A model generated the notes under the pieces. It saw only the letters and a list, made by a program, of their open reading frames with translations, was not told the DNA's origin and ran no database searches. From Microbispora hainanensis (GTDB lineage Bacteria > Actinomycetota > Actinomycetes > Streptosporangiales > Streptosporangiaceae), in NCBI RefSeq assembly GCF_006874475.1, contig NZ_VIRM01000031.1, positions 42,594 to 106,593 on the forward strand: 64,000 nt of DNA, given 5' to 3'. The translations under genes and the position numbers were made by a program. This document shows positions 28,541 to 38,355 of the stretch, one piece after another; the first letter of the stretch is position 1, and every line of letters starts with the position of its first letter.

Positions 28541-28839
28541 CTCGTACGGGTGCGCAGAGCCGATTCCAGCTCCGCGATTCGGTCCAGGAGGTCCGCCACG
28601 AGGCCGAGGGCCGCGTAGTTGACGGCGAGCCCCGCGTGCAGGCGCTGAAGGCGCCCCACTGCGGCGACCTGGGCGGGCGGGAAGCACAGGCCGCCCGGCA
28701 GGCCGGTGCAGGCGTCGATCAGCCCGAGCGCCACCAGGCGACGCACCAGTTCCGGATGCAGTCCCGTGGCCCGGGAGAAGGACTCCAGGTCCAGGTGCCC
28801 GACGTGGACCCGGGCGAACCGGGCGAGCGGATAGGTCAT
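28513..28839 (-). CDS. cbpM: Chaperone modulator CbpM (MerR-like)
   Basis: A 108-residue protein related to the MerR/HspR helix-turn-helix fold. It has [20 protein letters not shown] as the HTH-like start, a proline/phenylalanine turn ([19 protein letters not shown]) and a C-terminal helix ([16 protein letters not shown]). CbpM binds the J domain of CbpA-type co-chaperones and inhibits them. The HTH resemblance leaves open an HspR-like repressor role. It starts in the dnaJ stop codon (ATGA overlap) and runs 28 bases into clpB, placing it directly with its presumed partner. Confidence 0.85.
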
Positions 28840-29801
28840 GACCGGCTCCTCGGGTTGAACGTCGAGACCCTGGCCAGTTGCTCGTACAGGCGGCGCTCCT
28901 CGTCACTGAGCTTGGGCGGCACCATGATCCGGACCTCGGCCAGCAGGTCCCCGGGCCGGCCGCGCGGGTTCGGCATGCCCTGTCCGCGCAGGCGCAGGCG
29001 GCGCCCGGACGAGGTGCCCGGCGGCACCTTGACCTTCGCCTCCCCACCCGGCGTCTCCACTGCGACGGTCGCCCCCAGCGCGGCCTCCGACGGCGTCAGC
29101 GGGAGGCGGACATGGATGTCGCGCCCCTCCACGCGGTAGCGCGGATGGTCGGCGATCCGCACGATCAGGTAGAGGTCGCCCGCCCTGGCGCCGTCGCTGC
29201 CCGCGCCGCCCTGGCCCTCGATCCGGATCCGCTGGCCGTCGGTCACCCCGGGAGGGATGTTCACCTCGAGGGTCCGCCCGCCTCCCGGGCCGGGGATGGT
29301 GATGGTCCGCCGGCCACCGCGGTAGGCCTCCTCGACCGTGAGCGTCAGCTCCGCCTCCTGGTCGGCGCCGGGCACCCGGCCCCAGCCGCGGCCGGTCGCG
29401 CCGCGCCTGCGCCCGCCGAAGACGCTGCCGAGCAGGTCTTCGATGTCGATGCCCTCGAAGCCCTCGCCGACGGTGAAATGGATCTCCTCCCCTCCTGGTC
29501 CGCGCGCCCAGCCTGGTCGCGCGCCGGCTCCCGCTCCCGCGCGGGCGTACGCCGCCGGGTCCACGCCCTCGGGCACCCGGCGGAAGTCCGGCCCGAACGC
29601 GTCGTATCGCCGCCGCGTTTCGGGGTCCGACAGCACCTCGTACGCCTCTGAGATCTCCTTGAAGCGATCTTCGGCGTCGGGCGACTTGTTGACGTCGGGA
29701 TGGTAGGTGCGGGCCAGCTTCCGGTAGACCCGCTGGATCTCGTCCTGGCTCGCCGTTCTCGGCACGCCCAGGATCTCGTAGAAGTCGCGCTCCGCCATCA
29801 C
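28836..29801 (-). CDS. cbpA: DnaJ-type co-chaperone without zinc finger (CbpA type)
   Basis: A type II J protein of 321 residues. The J domain is residues 5-70, with His-Pro-Asp at 34-36 (TYHPDVNKS), and stimulates DnaK ATPase. A Gly/Arg-rich linker follows (about 85-140). Two C-terminal beta domains complete it, with the motifs [56 protein letters not shown] and [16 protein letters not shown]. There are no CxxCxGxG repeats, so it is CbpA-like rather than classical DnaJ. It overlaps both grpE and cbpM by four bases. The second Met is an equally possible start. Confidence 0.92.
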   Translation of the reverse strand: MMAERDFYEILGVPRTASQDEIQRVYRKLARTYHPDVNKSPDAEDRFKEISEAYEVLSDPETRRRYDAFGPDFRRVPEGVDPAAYARAGAGAGARPGWARGPGGEEIHFTVGEGFEGIDIEDLLGSVFGGRRRGATGRGWGRVPGADQEAELTLTVEEAYRGGRRTITIPGPGGGRTLEVNIPPGVTDGQRIRIEGQGGAGSDGARAGDLYLIVRIADHPRYRVEGRDIHVRLPLTPSEAALGATVAVETPGGEAKVKVPPGTSSGRRLRLRGQGMPNPRGRPGDLLAEVRIMVPPKLSDEERRLYEQLARVSTFNPRSRS

Positions 29802-30292
29802 TCGTCGGCCTTCGTGGAGACGACGACGGCGGCCGGGCGCAGTTGCTTCCCGTCCTCGCCATAGCCGGGCCGTACGACCTCGACCACGGTGCCGGGATCG
29901 GCGTCCGGGACGGCGACGGTGCCGACCGCCTCATGCCTGGCGGGGTCGAACCGCGTGCCCACGTCGTCCCTGCGCGGAAAGCCGAGGCGCGTGAGCACGC
30001 CGACCGCCTGGTCGCGGACGGCCCGCACTCCCTCGATCACCGCGTCGGCGGCGGTATCCGCGTGTTTGAGCGCGAGCTCGAGGTTGTCGACCACCGGCAG
30101 CCACTCCCCCGCCACGCGCATGCGCTCGTCGATCCGCTGCCGCTCCATGTCGCGCGCGACCCGTTTGCGGAGGTTGTCGAGCTCCGCGACGGCGCGCAGC
30201 CACCGGTCCTCCAGCTCGGCGAGCTGCTCGGCGACGGGTTCCTCGACGGCTTGCTGAGGCTCCGGAGGTGCTTTCTCGTTAGGCTCGGTCAT
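29798..30292 (-). CDS. grpE: GrpE nucleotide-exchange factor
   Basis: Nucleotide-exchange factor for DnaK, 164 residues. A Pro/Glu-rich N-terminus leads into a long coiled coil (about 18-70; ELEDRWLRAVAELDNLRKRV). The family beta-wing follows, with WLPVVDNLELALKH, GVRAVRDQAVGVLTRLGF and FDPARHEAVGTV. It starts 6 bases after the dnaK stop and overlaps dnaJ by ATGA. Order dnaK-grpE-dnaJ is the usual actinobacterial one. Confidence 0.93.
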   Translation of the reverse strand: MTEPNEKAPPEPQQAVEEPVAEQLAELEDRWLRAVAELDNLRKRVARDMERQRIDERMRVAGEWLPVVDNLELALKHADTAADAVIEGVRAVRDQAVGVLTRLGFPRRDDVGTRFDPARHEAVGTVAVPDADPGTVVEVVRPGYGEDGKQLRPAAVVVSTKADE

Positions 30293-30298
30293 GTCACA

Positions 30299-32197
30299 TC
30301 ACGGGCTGTTGGGGCTGGTGAACTCGGCGTCGATGACGTCCTCGTCCGATCCGCCGGCGGAGGGCTGCGCGGACTGCGCCTCTCCCTCCGTCTGGCCGGA
30401 AGCGGCGGACGCCGTCATGCCGAGGCCGTGGTAAACCTGCTGCAGCTCCGCCGTCAGGGTGCGCAGCCGGTCGACGGGCGCCTCCTCCTTGATCGCCTGG
30501 CGTGCTTCCATGATCAGCTGCTCGGCCCGTGCCTTCTCGTGCACCGGGACCGCGTCGCCCAGCTCCGACAGCCGGCGCTCGACCTGGTAGGCGGCGGAGT
30601 CCAGCTCGTTACGGGCGTCGATCGTGGCACGAAGCTGCGCGTCCTCGTTGCGGTGCCGCTCCGCGTCGGCGATCATCCGCTCGATCTCGCTCTTGTCCAG
30701 GTTGGAGGTCTCGCTGATCGTGATGCGCTGCTCGGCGCCGGTGTCCTTGTCCTTCGCGGAGACGTTCAATATGCCGTTGGCGTCGATGTCGAAGGTGACC
30801 TCGATCTGCGGCACCCCGCGCGGGGCGGGCCGGATGTTCTCCAGCCGGAACCGGCCGAGCACCCGGTTGTCCGCGGCGCGCTCGCGCTCGCCCTGCAGGA
30901 TGACGATGTCCACGGCCGACTGGTTGTCCTCCGCCGTGCTGAATATCTCCGTGCGGCGGGCCGGGATCGTGGTGTTCCGCTCGATGATCTTCGTCATCAC
31001 GCCGCCCAGCGTCTCGACGCCGAGCGACAGCGGCGTGACGTCCAGCAGCACGACGTCCTTCAGCTCACCCTTGATGATGGCCGCCTGGACGGCCGCGCCG
31101 ACGGCCACGACCTCATCCGGGTTGACCGTCATGTTCGGGTCCTTGCCCGTCAGCCGCCGCACGAGTTGCTGCACGGCCGGCATGCGGGTGGAACCGCCGA
31201 CGAGGATCACCTCGTCGAGGTCGTTCGTCGTCAGCTTCGCGTCGGCCATGGCCTGCTCCACCGGCCCCCGGCAGCGTTCGAGCAGATCGTGGGTGATCTG
31301 CTCGAAGGTCGAGCGCATGAGCGTGGTGTTCAGGTGCTTGGGGCCGGTCGCGTCGGCCGTGATGAACGGCAGGCTGACCTGCGTCTGGGTGACCGCCGAC
31401 AGCTCCACCTTGGCCTTCTCCGCGGCCTCGAACAACCGCTGCAGGGCCTGCGGATCGCGCCGCAGGTCGATGCCCTGCTCCTTTTGGAACTCGTCGGCAA
31501 GGTGGTCGACGATGCGCCGGTCGAAGTCGTCGCCGCCCAGGTGAGTGTCGCCCGAGGTGGCGCGGACCTCGATGACGCCCTCGCCGATGTCGAGGATGCT
31601 GACGTCGAACGTGCCCCCGCCCAGGTCGAACACGAGAACGGTCTCGCTGCCCTTCTTGTCCAGGCCGTAGGCCAGCGCCGCCGCGGTCGGCTCGTTGATG
31701 ATCCGGAGGACCTCCAGGCCGGCGATCTTGCCGGCGTCCTTGGTGGCCTGCCGCTGCGCGTCGTTGAAGTACGCGGGCACCGTGATGACGGCCTCGTTGA
31801 CCTTCTCCCCCAGGAACTTCCCGGCGTCCGAGACCAGTTTGCGCAGCACGAAGGCGGAGATCTCCTCCGGCGCGTACAGCTTGTCGCGCACCTTGAACCG
31901 CACGGCGCCTTCCGGGCCCGGCACGACGTCGAACGAGACCGCCTTGATCTCGCTCTCCACCTCGTCGAACTTGCGCCCGATGAAGCGCTTGGCCGAATAG
32001 ATCGTGCCCTTCGGGTTGAGGATCGCCTGGCGTCTGGCCATCTGGCCCACCAGCACCTCACCCTGGTCCGTGAAGGCCACCACCGAGGGAGTCGTGCGCG
32101 ACCCCTCGGCGTTCGGGACGACCGTCGGATGCGCGTCCTCCGTAGTCGCGATGACCGAGTTGGTCGTGCCCAGGTCGATGCCCACCGCCTTGGCCAT
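30299..32197 (-). CDS. dnaK: Hsp70 chaperone DnaK
   Basis: ATP-dependent chaperone of 632 residues. The start is ATG 32197 ([15 protein letters not shown]), behind AGGAGGGGG on the minus strand; the longer upstream frame is untranslated leader. The ATPase domain has [39 protein letters not shown] and [14 protein letters not shown]. The substrate domain has [20 protein letters not shown], and the tail ends with DVIDAEF. Because operon partners are CbpM and ClpB and there is no HspR gene here, this is probably a second, stress-specific DnaK system. That needs the genome to confirm. Confidence 0.95.
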   Translation of the reverse strand: MAKAVGIDLGTTNSVIATTEDAHPTVVPNAEGSRTTPSVVAFTDQGEVLVGQMARRQAILNPKGTIYSAKRFIGRKFDEVESEIKAVSFDVVPGPEGAVRFKVRDKLYAPEEISAFVLRKLVSDAGKFLGEKVNEAVITVPAYFNDAQRQATKDAGKIAGLEVLRIINEPTAAALAYGLDKKGSETVLVFDLGGGTFDVSILDIGEGVIEVRATSGDTHLGGDDFDRRIVDHLADEFQKEQGIDLRRDPQALQRLFEAAEKAKVELSAVTQTQVSLPFITADATGPKHLNTTLMRSTFEQITHDLLERCRGPVEQAMADAKLTTNDLDEVILVGGSTRMPAVQQLVRRLTGKDPNMTVNPDEVVAVGAAVQAAIIKGELKDVVLLDVTPLSLGVETLGGVMTKIIERNTTIPARRTEIFSTAEDNQSAVDIVILQGERERAADNRVLGRFRLENIRPAPRGVPQIEVTFDIDANGILNVSAKDKDTGAEQRITISETSNLDKSEIERMIADAERHRNEDAQLRATIDARNELDSAAYQVERRLSELGDAVPVHEKARAEQLIMEARQAIKEEAPVDRLRTLTAELQQVYHGLGMTASAASGQTEGEAQSAQPSAGGSDEDVIDAEFTSPNSP

Positions 32198-32621
32198 GTC
32201 CTCATCCCCCTCCTTTTGGCGCTCACCCGAGCGCAGCGGCCTCACAAGCGTCCGTGAGCACTCGCCCGCGCCTCGTCGGCGCATTCGGCGATCGGGAAGT
32301 CGTGGCGGTCCAGGACGCCCACTGCGTGCCGGGCCGCGGGAGAACCGGGATCCACACCACCTTCGAACCGGTGGTGTCAGGGCTCTGCCAGCGAGAGCAA
32401 TCCCCAGCGTGTCCCCCCGTCGCCCGTGGAACACCGCGACGGAATTTCGTTTCCTCCCGCCTGTCGTTCCCACGCACCACCCTTCCCGCACCTCATCTGC
32501 CTCTCATGAGCCGTGGCAAGTCCGCCGTGGTAGCGCCAGAGGAGAAGCATCGGCGTACGTACTCGGTCAGGCGTCGCGGCTCCCCGGGATCGGCCCTCCC
32601 CGTCGCCCGCCCGTCGCCCCC
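32198..32621 (-). promoter_or_regulatory. dnaK leader/promoter gap with an 8-bp inverted repeat
   Basis: A 424-base gap between the DUF2267 gene and dnaK. At 32354-32377, ACACCACC and GGTGGTGT (perfect 8-base arms) flank TTCGAACC. It could be a terminator for the DUF2267 transcript or a regulator site for dnaK. No HAIR (HspR) and no complete CIRCE (HrcA) element is present. No gene is supported in the gap. Confidence 0.45.
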
Positions 32622-33398
32622 TCACGGACGGGGAATCAGGGCCCAGTACTCGTCCGGCAACTGGACGGTGACGTCGAAGAACTCGTCGACCGTGATGGCC
32701 TCGCGCAACGTGGCGAACACCGCGGCGGCATGTTCCCGCGCCTGGTCAAGGGACACGCCCTCTCGCTCGGCCACCCGGCGCAGAAACTCTTCCAGCCCCA
32801 TCCGCGTTGCCGTGCCGGAGCGACCGGCGATGCCCCGCCTCAGCGGTGGATGCAGCCGGACCGGCAGTTCGCGGATGAGATCCCTGACCTCGCCCGCGGC
32901 GATGCGCTCCGCGAGCGTCTCCAGCACGGCCGCGGTGGCGCGTTCGGCGCCCTCGGCGTCGAGGCCGGTCCGCCTGGCGACCCTGCTGAGGAACTCCGAG
33001 GACCGCATGACCTCCACGTGCCTCCGCTGGGCCTCGGCCACCAGGGGGTCGAAATCCTCCGGCAGGTCCGCCCCCAGGTCGGCCACCTCCTTGGCGTCCA
33101 GGGCACCGCCCAGCGCCCAGAAGACGGCTCGCGCGCGCCGTTCGGCCTCTTCGACGTCCACCTGCTCCCGCTCGGCCACGCGCCGGAGGAACTCGTCGAC
33201 GTCGAAGGCCTCGGAGCCCTTGTCCGTGTAGACATACGGCTTCAGCTCGGCGGGCAGTTGCCGGAGCAGGTCGCGGCTTTCCCCCTTCGACAGACGCCGC
33301 GCGAGCGTCTCAAGCGTCGCCTGAATGGCGCGCTCGGCGGCCTCGGCGTCCAAGCCGGTCTGACGGCTCACGATTTCGAGGAACTCTTCGTAGTCCAC
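32622..33398 (-). CDS. DUF2267 domain protein (two copies)
   Basis: A 258-residue protein from GTG 33398; a slightly longer frame to 33425 exists. Two DUF2267 units lie in tandem, about 1-120 and 124-250. Each is built of two helical repeats with the pattern FLxxVxxRxGLDxEEAERAxxAxLxxLxxRL and LPxxL. DUF2267 proteins are common in actinobacterial stress and dormancy regions, but their function is not known. The gene is co-directional with and upstream of dnaK, separated by 424 bases. There is no signal peptide or membrane helix. Confidence 0.85.
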   Translation of the reverse strand: MDYEEFLEIVSRQTGLDAEAAERAIQATLETLARRLSKGESRDLLRQLPAELKPYVYTDKGSEAFDVDEFLRRVAEREQVDVEEAERRARAVFWALGGALDAKEVADLGADLPEDFDPLVAEAQRRHVEVMRSSEFLSRVARRTGLDAEGAERATAAVLETLAERIAAGEVRDLIRELPVRLHPPLRRGIAGRSGTATRMGLEEFLRRVAEREGVSLDQAREHAAAVFATLREAITVDEFFDVTVQLPDEYWALIPRP

Positions 33399-33743
33399 GT
33401 CCGCGCTCCTCGCTCGACACAGCATGCATGGGTTTCTCGTGGTCAGCTACCCGCCGGCCACGGGGAGCCTCATCCAGCTCAAAGCGGCGTTTCCGGAAAA
33501 TGACACTTCCGTAGCCTGGGATTACCCGGGACGTCTGCGCACCGCGGTCTGCCGAGCCCGTCGCGGGAGGAGCAGATAACTCATGACCACCCACATCCGC
33601 ACGGCATCGCCGCCACGACACCGTGCGTCGCGTACGGCCGGGGAGCCCGGCACCCGTGAGGCCGATGGAGATCGCCCTACCCAGGCGCGGTCTCACCTGC
33701 GCGGAAGCATAGGCTGGTCCGTAGCCGGCTTGGGGAGGTCGCC
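33399..33743. other. Divergent gap between DUF2267 and aldo/keto reductase genes
   Basis: It holds a perfect 10-base palindrome TTTCCGGAAA (33490-33499). A short plus-strand frame also starts at 33583 behind GGGAGGAG; it runs into the reductase gene, has no conserved features and is probably not real. Confidence 0.35.
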
Positions 33744-34577
33744 ATGCGTACGACCACGTTGCCGTCCGGCGAGCAGGTCCCGGTCCTCGGGCAGGGAACC
33801 TGGCACATGGCCGAGGACCCGTCGCGATGGGACACCGAGATCAAGGCGCTACGGCTGGGCCTCGAGCTCGGCATGACCCTGATCGACACCGCCGAGATGT
33901 ACGCCGGCGGCAGGGCGGAACGCCTGGTCGGCGAGGCGATCGCCGGCCACCGCGACGAGGTGTTCCTGGTCGGCAAGGTCCTGCCGCAGAACGCGACCCG
34001 CACGGGCACCGTGGCCGCCTGTGAGGGAAGCCTGCGCCGTCTGGGCACCGACCGGCTGGACCTCTACCTGCTTCACTGGCGGGGACAGGTGCCTCTGGAG
34101 GAGACGCTCGCCGCCTTCGAGCAGCTTGTGGCCTCGGGGCGCATCAGGTGGTGGGGCGTCAGCAACTTCGACGTCTCCGACATGGAGGATCTCGTCGCGA
34201 TCGCCGGCGGCTCGGCCGTGCAGACCGACCAGATCCTGTACAACCTCGCCCGACGCGGTCCCGAGTACGAGCTGATCCCCTGGTGCCACGCGCGAGGCAT
34301 TCCGATCATGGCGTACTCCCCGATAGAACAGGGCCGGTTGCTCGGCCGCCAGGCGCTTCTCGACGTCGCGCAACGCCATGAGGTGACCACGGCGCAGGTG
34401 GCCCTCGCATGGGTGCTCAGGAACGACGGCGTGATCGCCATACCGAAGTCGGGGGTGCCCGCACACGTGGAGCACAACGCGGCGGCCGCGGCCATCCGCC
34501 TCACCGACGACGACCTCCTGCTGCTGGACGCGGCGTTCCCACCGCCGCTCTCACGGCGACCGCTCGAACGGCTCTGA
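33744..34577 (+). CDS. Aldo/keto reductase
   Basis: NADPH-dependent (beta/alpha)8 oxidoreductase, 277 residues. The catalytic tetrad is Asp48 and Tyr53 (LIDTAEMYAGG), Lys78 (LVGKVLPQN) and His111 (LLHWRG). The cofactor site appears as IPKSGVPAHVEHN in the C-terminal third. It is cytoplasmic with a GGGGAGG ribosome site. It stands alone on the plus strand, convergent with the LuxR gene. The substrate is unknown; generic carbonyl reduction, such as reactive-aldehyde clearance, would fit its place beside the stress block. Confidence 0.9.
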   Translation: MRTTTLPSGEQVPVLGQGTWHMAEDPSRWDTEIKALRLGLELGMTLIDTAEMYAGGRAERLVGEAIAGHRDEVFLVGKVLPQNATRTGTVAACEGSLRRLGTDRLDLYLLHWRGQVPLEETLAAFEQLVASGRIRWWGVSNFDVSDMEDLVAIAGGSAVQTDQILYNLARRGPEYELIPWCHARGIPIMAYSPIEQGRLLGRQALLDVAQRHEVTTAQVALAWVLRNDGVIAIPKSGVPAHVEHNAAAAAIRLTDDDLLLLDAAFPPPLSRRPLERL

Positions 34578-34602
34578 GGCTCCCGTCAACGACCGGGCCG
34601 GC

Positions 34603-37224
34603 TCACCGCGTCGTGACCCGGACGGCCGGCCCCGACGCCGCCTCCACCACGTCACGAAGCTGGGAGCGGGCGGTGACGCCCAGCTTGGGGAAGGTGCGAT
34701 AGAGGTGGGAGCCGACAGTGCGCGGCGACAGGAAGAGCCGTTCCCCGATCTCGCGGTTGGTCAGCCCGCGGGCGGCGAGCCGGACGATCTGCTGCTGTTG
34801 CGGGGAAAGGCCGGCGAAGGCTCGGGGGTCGGTCGCGTCGACGTCCATACCGGCCGCCCGCAGTTCCGCCTGCGCGCGTTCGCTCCACGGCCGCGCCCCC
34901 AGCCGGCGAAATGTGTCGTACGCCGCGGTGAGGAACGGCCGCGCCTCGGCGATCCGGCGACGGCGGCGCAGCCATTCCCCGTACTTCAGCACCGCCTGCG
35001 CACGCTCGAACGGCCAGCGCTCCAGCGCGGGATCGGCCAGTGCCGCCAGGAACTCGGGCTCGGCGTGCCCGGGTTCGGCGAGCAACGCACGGCTGTGACG
35101 CACCAGGCTCCGCAGGCGGGACGAGCCGCCGCGGGCGAGAGTACAGGCCGAACGCTCGACGATCTCGATCGCCTCGGCCTGACGACCGACACGCGCGGCA
35201 GACTCCGCCAGCTCCGGCAGGGCCGGATAGGAGGCGTGGTAGTGGACGGGGGCGCCGTCGGCGTCGAAGACCATTCGCGCGTTCTCATACGCGGCCTCGT
35301 AGTCGCCTTCCGCCATGGCGGCGGCGGCCAGGGCGCGGCGGGCGTACACCGCGACCGATCGGCTCTCCAGCGGATCCACCAGACGCAGCGCCTCATCGGC
35401 GAGAGCGCGGGCACCCGCCGCATCGCCCTGGCAGGCCACAACCATGGCCTCGATGGCGTGCGCGCACGCGACGGCGTGGTCGAGTCTGGCCGCCGCCGGC
35501 AGCGCGCCGAGGCCCGCGCAGACCGCACGCGCCCGATCCCAGCGGCCGCACTCGAAGTAGGCCAGCGCGACGACGCCGCCGAGCCCGTCGGGGAGCGGCC
35601 CGTCGGTGCGCCACGACTCGACGGCCTCGTCGAACGTCCGGATCGCCAGCGGGGTCTCGTCCAGCACCCAGGCCGCGACGGCCAGCGCGGTCAGCTCCGC
35701 GGGACGGCCACCCGCGCCGGCGCCGTCGCCGCCCCCCTCTCGATCACCCGCTGCGGAGCGCCCCCCGGCCGCGGCGATCATCTCCGGCAGGCGAGGCGCC
35801 AGCTCGCGCCCGCCCAGCGGATCCGACACGATCCGCGCCCACTCCCGCAGCGGCCCGGCGGGCAGGCGTGGCAGGAGCCGGTCGATCTCCCGCCGCTGGA
35901 ACTCCTCACCCGAATAGAAGCGCAGCACCGCGGCGGCGGCGAGCGCGTCGAGCGCGATGGCCGGTCGCTCGGCTCCCAGGTCGTCGGCGATCGCGGTCAG
36001 GCGGCCGAAGACGGCGGTGTGCCGCCCGGTCAGCGCGGACAGCCGCCCGACGTGCAGTGAGGCGGCGGCGAGCACGGCCGGGTCGTCGGTGCGTGCGCGG
36101 GCCCGGGCGGCCAGTTCCTCCACCCAGGGCAGGTCTCCGGTGAAGACGGCCAGGCCGGCCGCGTCCGCCAGCAGCCGGGCGCTGTCGTCGCGCCCGGGGC
36201 GCAGCTCCGCCGCGCGGGCCAGCGCCCTGGCCGCCGCCGCGTAGCCGCCTCGTCTGCGAGCCCTGTCGGCCGTCTGCTCCAGGGCGGCGGACACCTCCGC
36301 ATCGGGGTGGAGCGTGGCGGCGGCGAGATGCCACGCACGCCGGTCCGGCTCGTCCCGCAGGGCGCCGGCCAGCGCGCGGTGAGCCTCCATGCGGGCGTCG
36401 AACGGGGCGGCGTGGTAGACCGCGGAACGGACCAGTGGGTGGCGGAACCGTACGTGCCGGCCTGCGCGGTGGATCAGCCCCGAGTCTTCGACGGCGGGCC
36501 AGGCTCTGTCGTCGGCGTCGGGCAGCAGCGCCAGCACGGCGTCCGGGGGATCCTCCACGTCGGCGGCGGCGTCGAGCAGCCGCCGGGACGCCGTGGGGCC
36601 GAGCGGGGGCAGCACAAGCGCCGGCAGTCCCCGGCCGAACTCCGGCCCGTCGTCGCGTGCGCCGACCCGCGGCGCGACCGGGTCGTCGTCGCGTACGGCG
36701 GCCAGCAGGGTGACGGGGTCGTCGTCCAGTCGGTGGGCGGCGAAGGCGAGGGCGTCGGCGGAGGCGGAGTCGATCCACTGGGCGTCGTCGAGCACGAGCA
36801 CGAGCGGCGCCCGTTCGGCCACCTGGGACAGCAGAGTCAGCACGGCGACCCCCGTCAGCAGCGGATCAGGGGCGTCGGGCACGAACCCGAAGGCGCCGAG
36901 CAGCGCCCGGCGCTGCCGGTCCGGCAGGTGGTCCGCCTCGTCCAGCACCGGCCGGAGAAGCTGGTGCAGGCCCGCGAAGGCCAGGTCCCTCTCGGACTCA
37001 CGACCGCTCGCCCACAGCACCCGGCGGCCCGCCTCCTCGGCGCGGCGGGCCGTGTACTCCAGCAACGTGCTCTTGCCCATCCCCGCGGCTCCGGACAGGA
37101 GCAGGACCCGGCCGCCGCCGGACGCGTCCGTCACCAGAGCGGAGAGCCGCTCGACCTCGGCGTCCCGTCCGACGACCGCGTCACGTTCCGCTGTGGCGCG
37201 GCGACCCGGCGCCCGCCCGTCCAC
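34603..37224 (-). CDS. Large LuxR-family regulator with N-terminal AAA ATPase (LAL type)
   Basis: An 873-residue LAL (MalT-like) regulator starting at GTG 37224. Walker A is GAAGMGKST (45-53) and the Walker B region is LVLVLDDAQWIDSAS near 140. A long helical TPR-like middle runs from about 280 to 790. The LuxR helix-turn-helix is at the C-terminus (LSPQQQQIVRLAARGLTNRE, then IGERLFLSPRTVGSHLYR). Such proteins activate pathway genes on binding a small inducer and ATP. The divergent metallo-hydrolase/carboxylesterase pair at 37423 is the closest candidate target. Confidence 0.9.
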   Translation of the reverse strand: MDGRAPGRRATAERDAVVGRDAEVERLSALVTDASGGGRVLLLSGAAGMGKSTLLEYTARRAEEAGRRVLWASGRESERDLAFAGLHQLLRPVLDEADHLPDRQRRALLGAFGFVPDAPDPLLTGVAVLTLLSQVAERAPLVLVLDDAQWIDSASADALAFAAHRLDDDPVTLLAAVRDDDPVAPRVGARDDGPEFGRGLPALVLPPLGPTASRRLLDAAADVEDPPDAVLALLPDADDRAWPAVEDSGLIHRAGRHVRFRHPLVRSAVYHAAPFDARMEAHRALAGALRDEPDRRAWHLAAATLHPDAEVSAALEQTADRARRRGGYAAAARALARAAELRPGRDDSARLLADAAGLAVFTGDLPWVEELAARARARTDDPAVLAAASLHVGRLSALTGRHTAVFGRLTAIADDLGAERPAIALDALAAAAVLRFYSGEEFQRREIDRLLPRLPAGPLREWARIVSDPLGGRELAPRLPEMIAAAGGRSAAGDREGGGDGAGAGGRPAELTALAVAAWVLDETPLAIRTFDEAVESWRTDGPLPDGLGGVVALAYFECGRWDRARAVCAGLGALPAAARLDHAVACAHAIEAMVVACQGDAAGARALADEALRLVDPLESRSVAVYARRALAAAAMAEGDYEAAYENARMVFDADGAPVHYHASYPALPELAESAARVGRQAEAIEIVERSACTLARGGSSRLRSLVRHSRALLAEPGHAEPEFLAALADPALERWPFERAQAVLKYGEWLRRRRRIAEARPFLTAAYDTFRRLGARPWSERAQAELRAAGMDVDATDPRAFAGLSPQQQQIVRLAARGLTNREIGERLFLSPRTVGSHLYRTFPKLGVTARSQLRDVVEAASGPAVRVTTR

Positions 37225-37422
37225 AGGCCCTCCAGAAGTCTCACCGACAGGACCGCGGCGTCACGGCGGGTCCTCGTCCCCTCGCTGTCACGGTAGCAAG
37301 TGCGTCCCTCCGCATCGGATGCAGTCACCTTACGCATACCGCCGGCCCTCGGCGGTGGCCCACGATGAACGGGCGGCGGATCTCGTCGCACCTATCACCG
37401 CTCGTCCGATCAAGGAACGCGC

Positions 37423-38355
37423 ATGCCTGTCAATCAGATCACTTTGGGCGACGTCACGATCACACGGGTCTGGGAGTATTACGGGCCCGTCGGCATGACG
37501 CCCGAGACGTTCTTCCCGGAAAGCTCGCCACGCACCTGGGAGGAGCACTCCTCCTGGTTGGAGCCGCAGTTCGTGGATCCCGAGACGCGGATCGTCAACT
37601 CCGCGGTTCAGACCTGGCTGCTGCGCAGCGAGGGCAGGAACATCCTCATCGACACCGGGGTCGGCAACCACAAGGAGCGGCCGTACTCGCCGGTCTGGAG
37701 TCGCCTCGACACCGATTTCCTCGACAACCTGGCCGAGGCCGGCGTACGGCCCGAGGACGTGGACATCGTGGTGAACACCCACCTCCACGTGGACCACGTC
37801 GGCTGGAACACCTACCTGGACGGCCGGACCTGGGTGCCGACCTTTCCCAACGCCACGTACCTCATCTCCAAGGCCGACTTCGACTTCTGGAACCCGGCGA
37901 ACGAGCACAAGCCGCTGCTCGGGCGGGGCAACCAGAACGTGTTCGAGGACAGTGTGGCCCCCGTCCACGAGGCGGGGCTGACACACCTGTGGGAGGACTC
38001 GTACACGATCGACTCCAACCTGCGCCTGGACCTCGCGCCGGGGCACACGCCAGGGTCCTCGATCATCACCCTCGAATCGGGCACGGACCGCGCCGTGTTC
38101 GTCGGCGACCTGGTGCACAACCCCGTGCAGTTCGTCGAGCCGGACGCCGGCAGTTGCTTCTGCGAGGACCCGGCCGAGGCCCGCGCCACCCGCCGCAGGA
38201 TCCTCCACTGGGCCGCCGACCTGGGCGCGCTGGTCGTCCCCGCGCACCTGGGCGGGCAGGGAGCCGCCGAGGTGGTCCGCGAAGGGAACGGGTTCGTCAT
38301 CCAAGGCTGGGCTCCGTTCGCCCCCTACTCCGCGACCGCAAAGGAGGCCCGATGA
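37423..38355 (+). CDS. MBL-fold metallo-hydrolase
   Basis: A 310-residue metallo-beta-lactamase-fold enzyme. The HxHxDH site is His120, His122, Asp124 and His125 (NTHLHVDHVGWNT). Further ligands are in APGHTPGSSII and FVGDLVHNPVQ, and the last His is in VPAHLGG. The layout resembles quorum-quenching lactonases and related broad hydrolases (family knowledge), with no signal peptide. It is divergent from the LuxR-LAL gene and coupled to the carboxylesterase by ATGA, suggesting a two-step ester/lactone breakdown. Confidence 0.86.
   Translation: MPVNQITLGDVTITRVWEYYGPVGMTPETFFPESSPRTWEEHSSWLEPQFVDPETRIVNSAVQTWLLRSEGRNILIDTGVGNHKERPYSPVWSRLDTDFLDNLAEAGVRPEDVDIVVNTHLHVDHVGWNTYLDGRTWVPTFPNATYLISKADFDFWNPANEHKPLLGRGNQNVFEDSVAPVHEAGLTHLWEDSYTIDSNLRLDLAPGHTPGSSIITLESGTDRAVFVGDLVHNPVQFVEPDAGSCFCEDPAEARATRRRILHWAADLGALVVPAHLGGQGAAEVVREGNGFVIQGWAPFAPYSATAKEAR

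Noticed and set aside
29843..32257. Long plus-strand open frame over grpE and dnaK
   Set aside because: Antisense shadow of strongly conserved chaperone genes, with no domain of its own.
32255..32264. TGAGCACTC, similar to one half of the HrcA CIRCE element, near dnaK
   Set aside because: The second half (GAGTGCTAA at nine bases) is missing, so no CIRCE is called.
32340..32400. T-arm-like GGTTCGAA stem (minus strand) suggesting a tRNA
   Set aside because: No anticodon arm, D arm or acceptor stem can be drawn around it. It is an 8-base inverted repeat only.
33583..33876. 97-codon plus-strand frame with a good ribosome site
   Set aside because: It runs far into the aldo/keto reductase gene in another frame, has biased Arg/Thr/Pro composition and no recognisable features.
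34705..37296. Long plus-strand frames across the LuxR gene
   Set aside because: Shadows of the 873-residue LuxR-LAL gene, which has Walker and HTH motifs in order.
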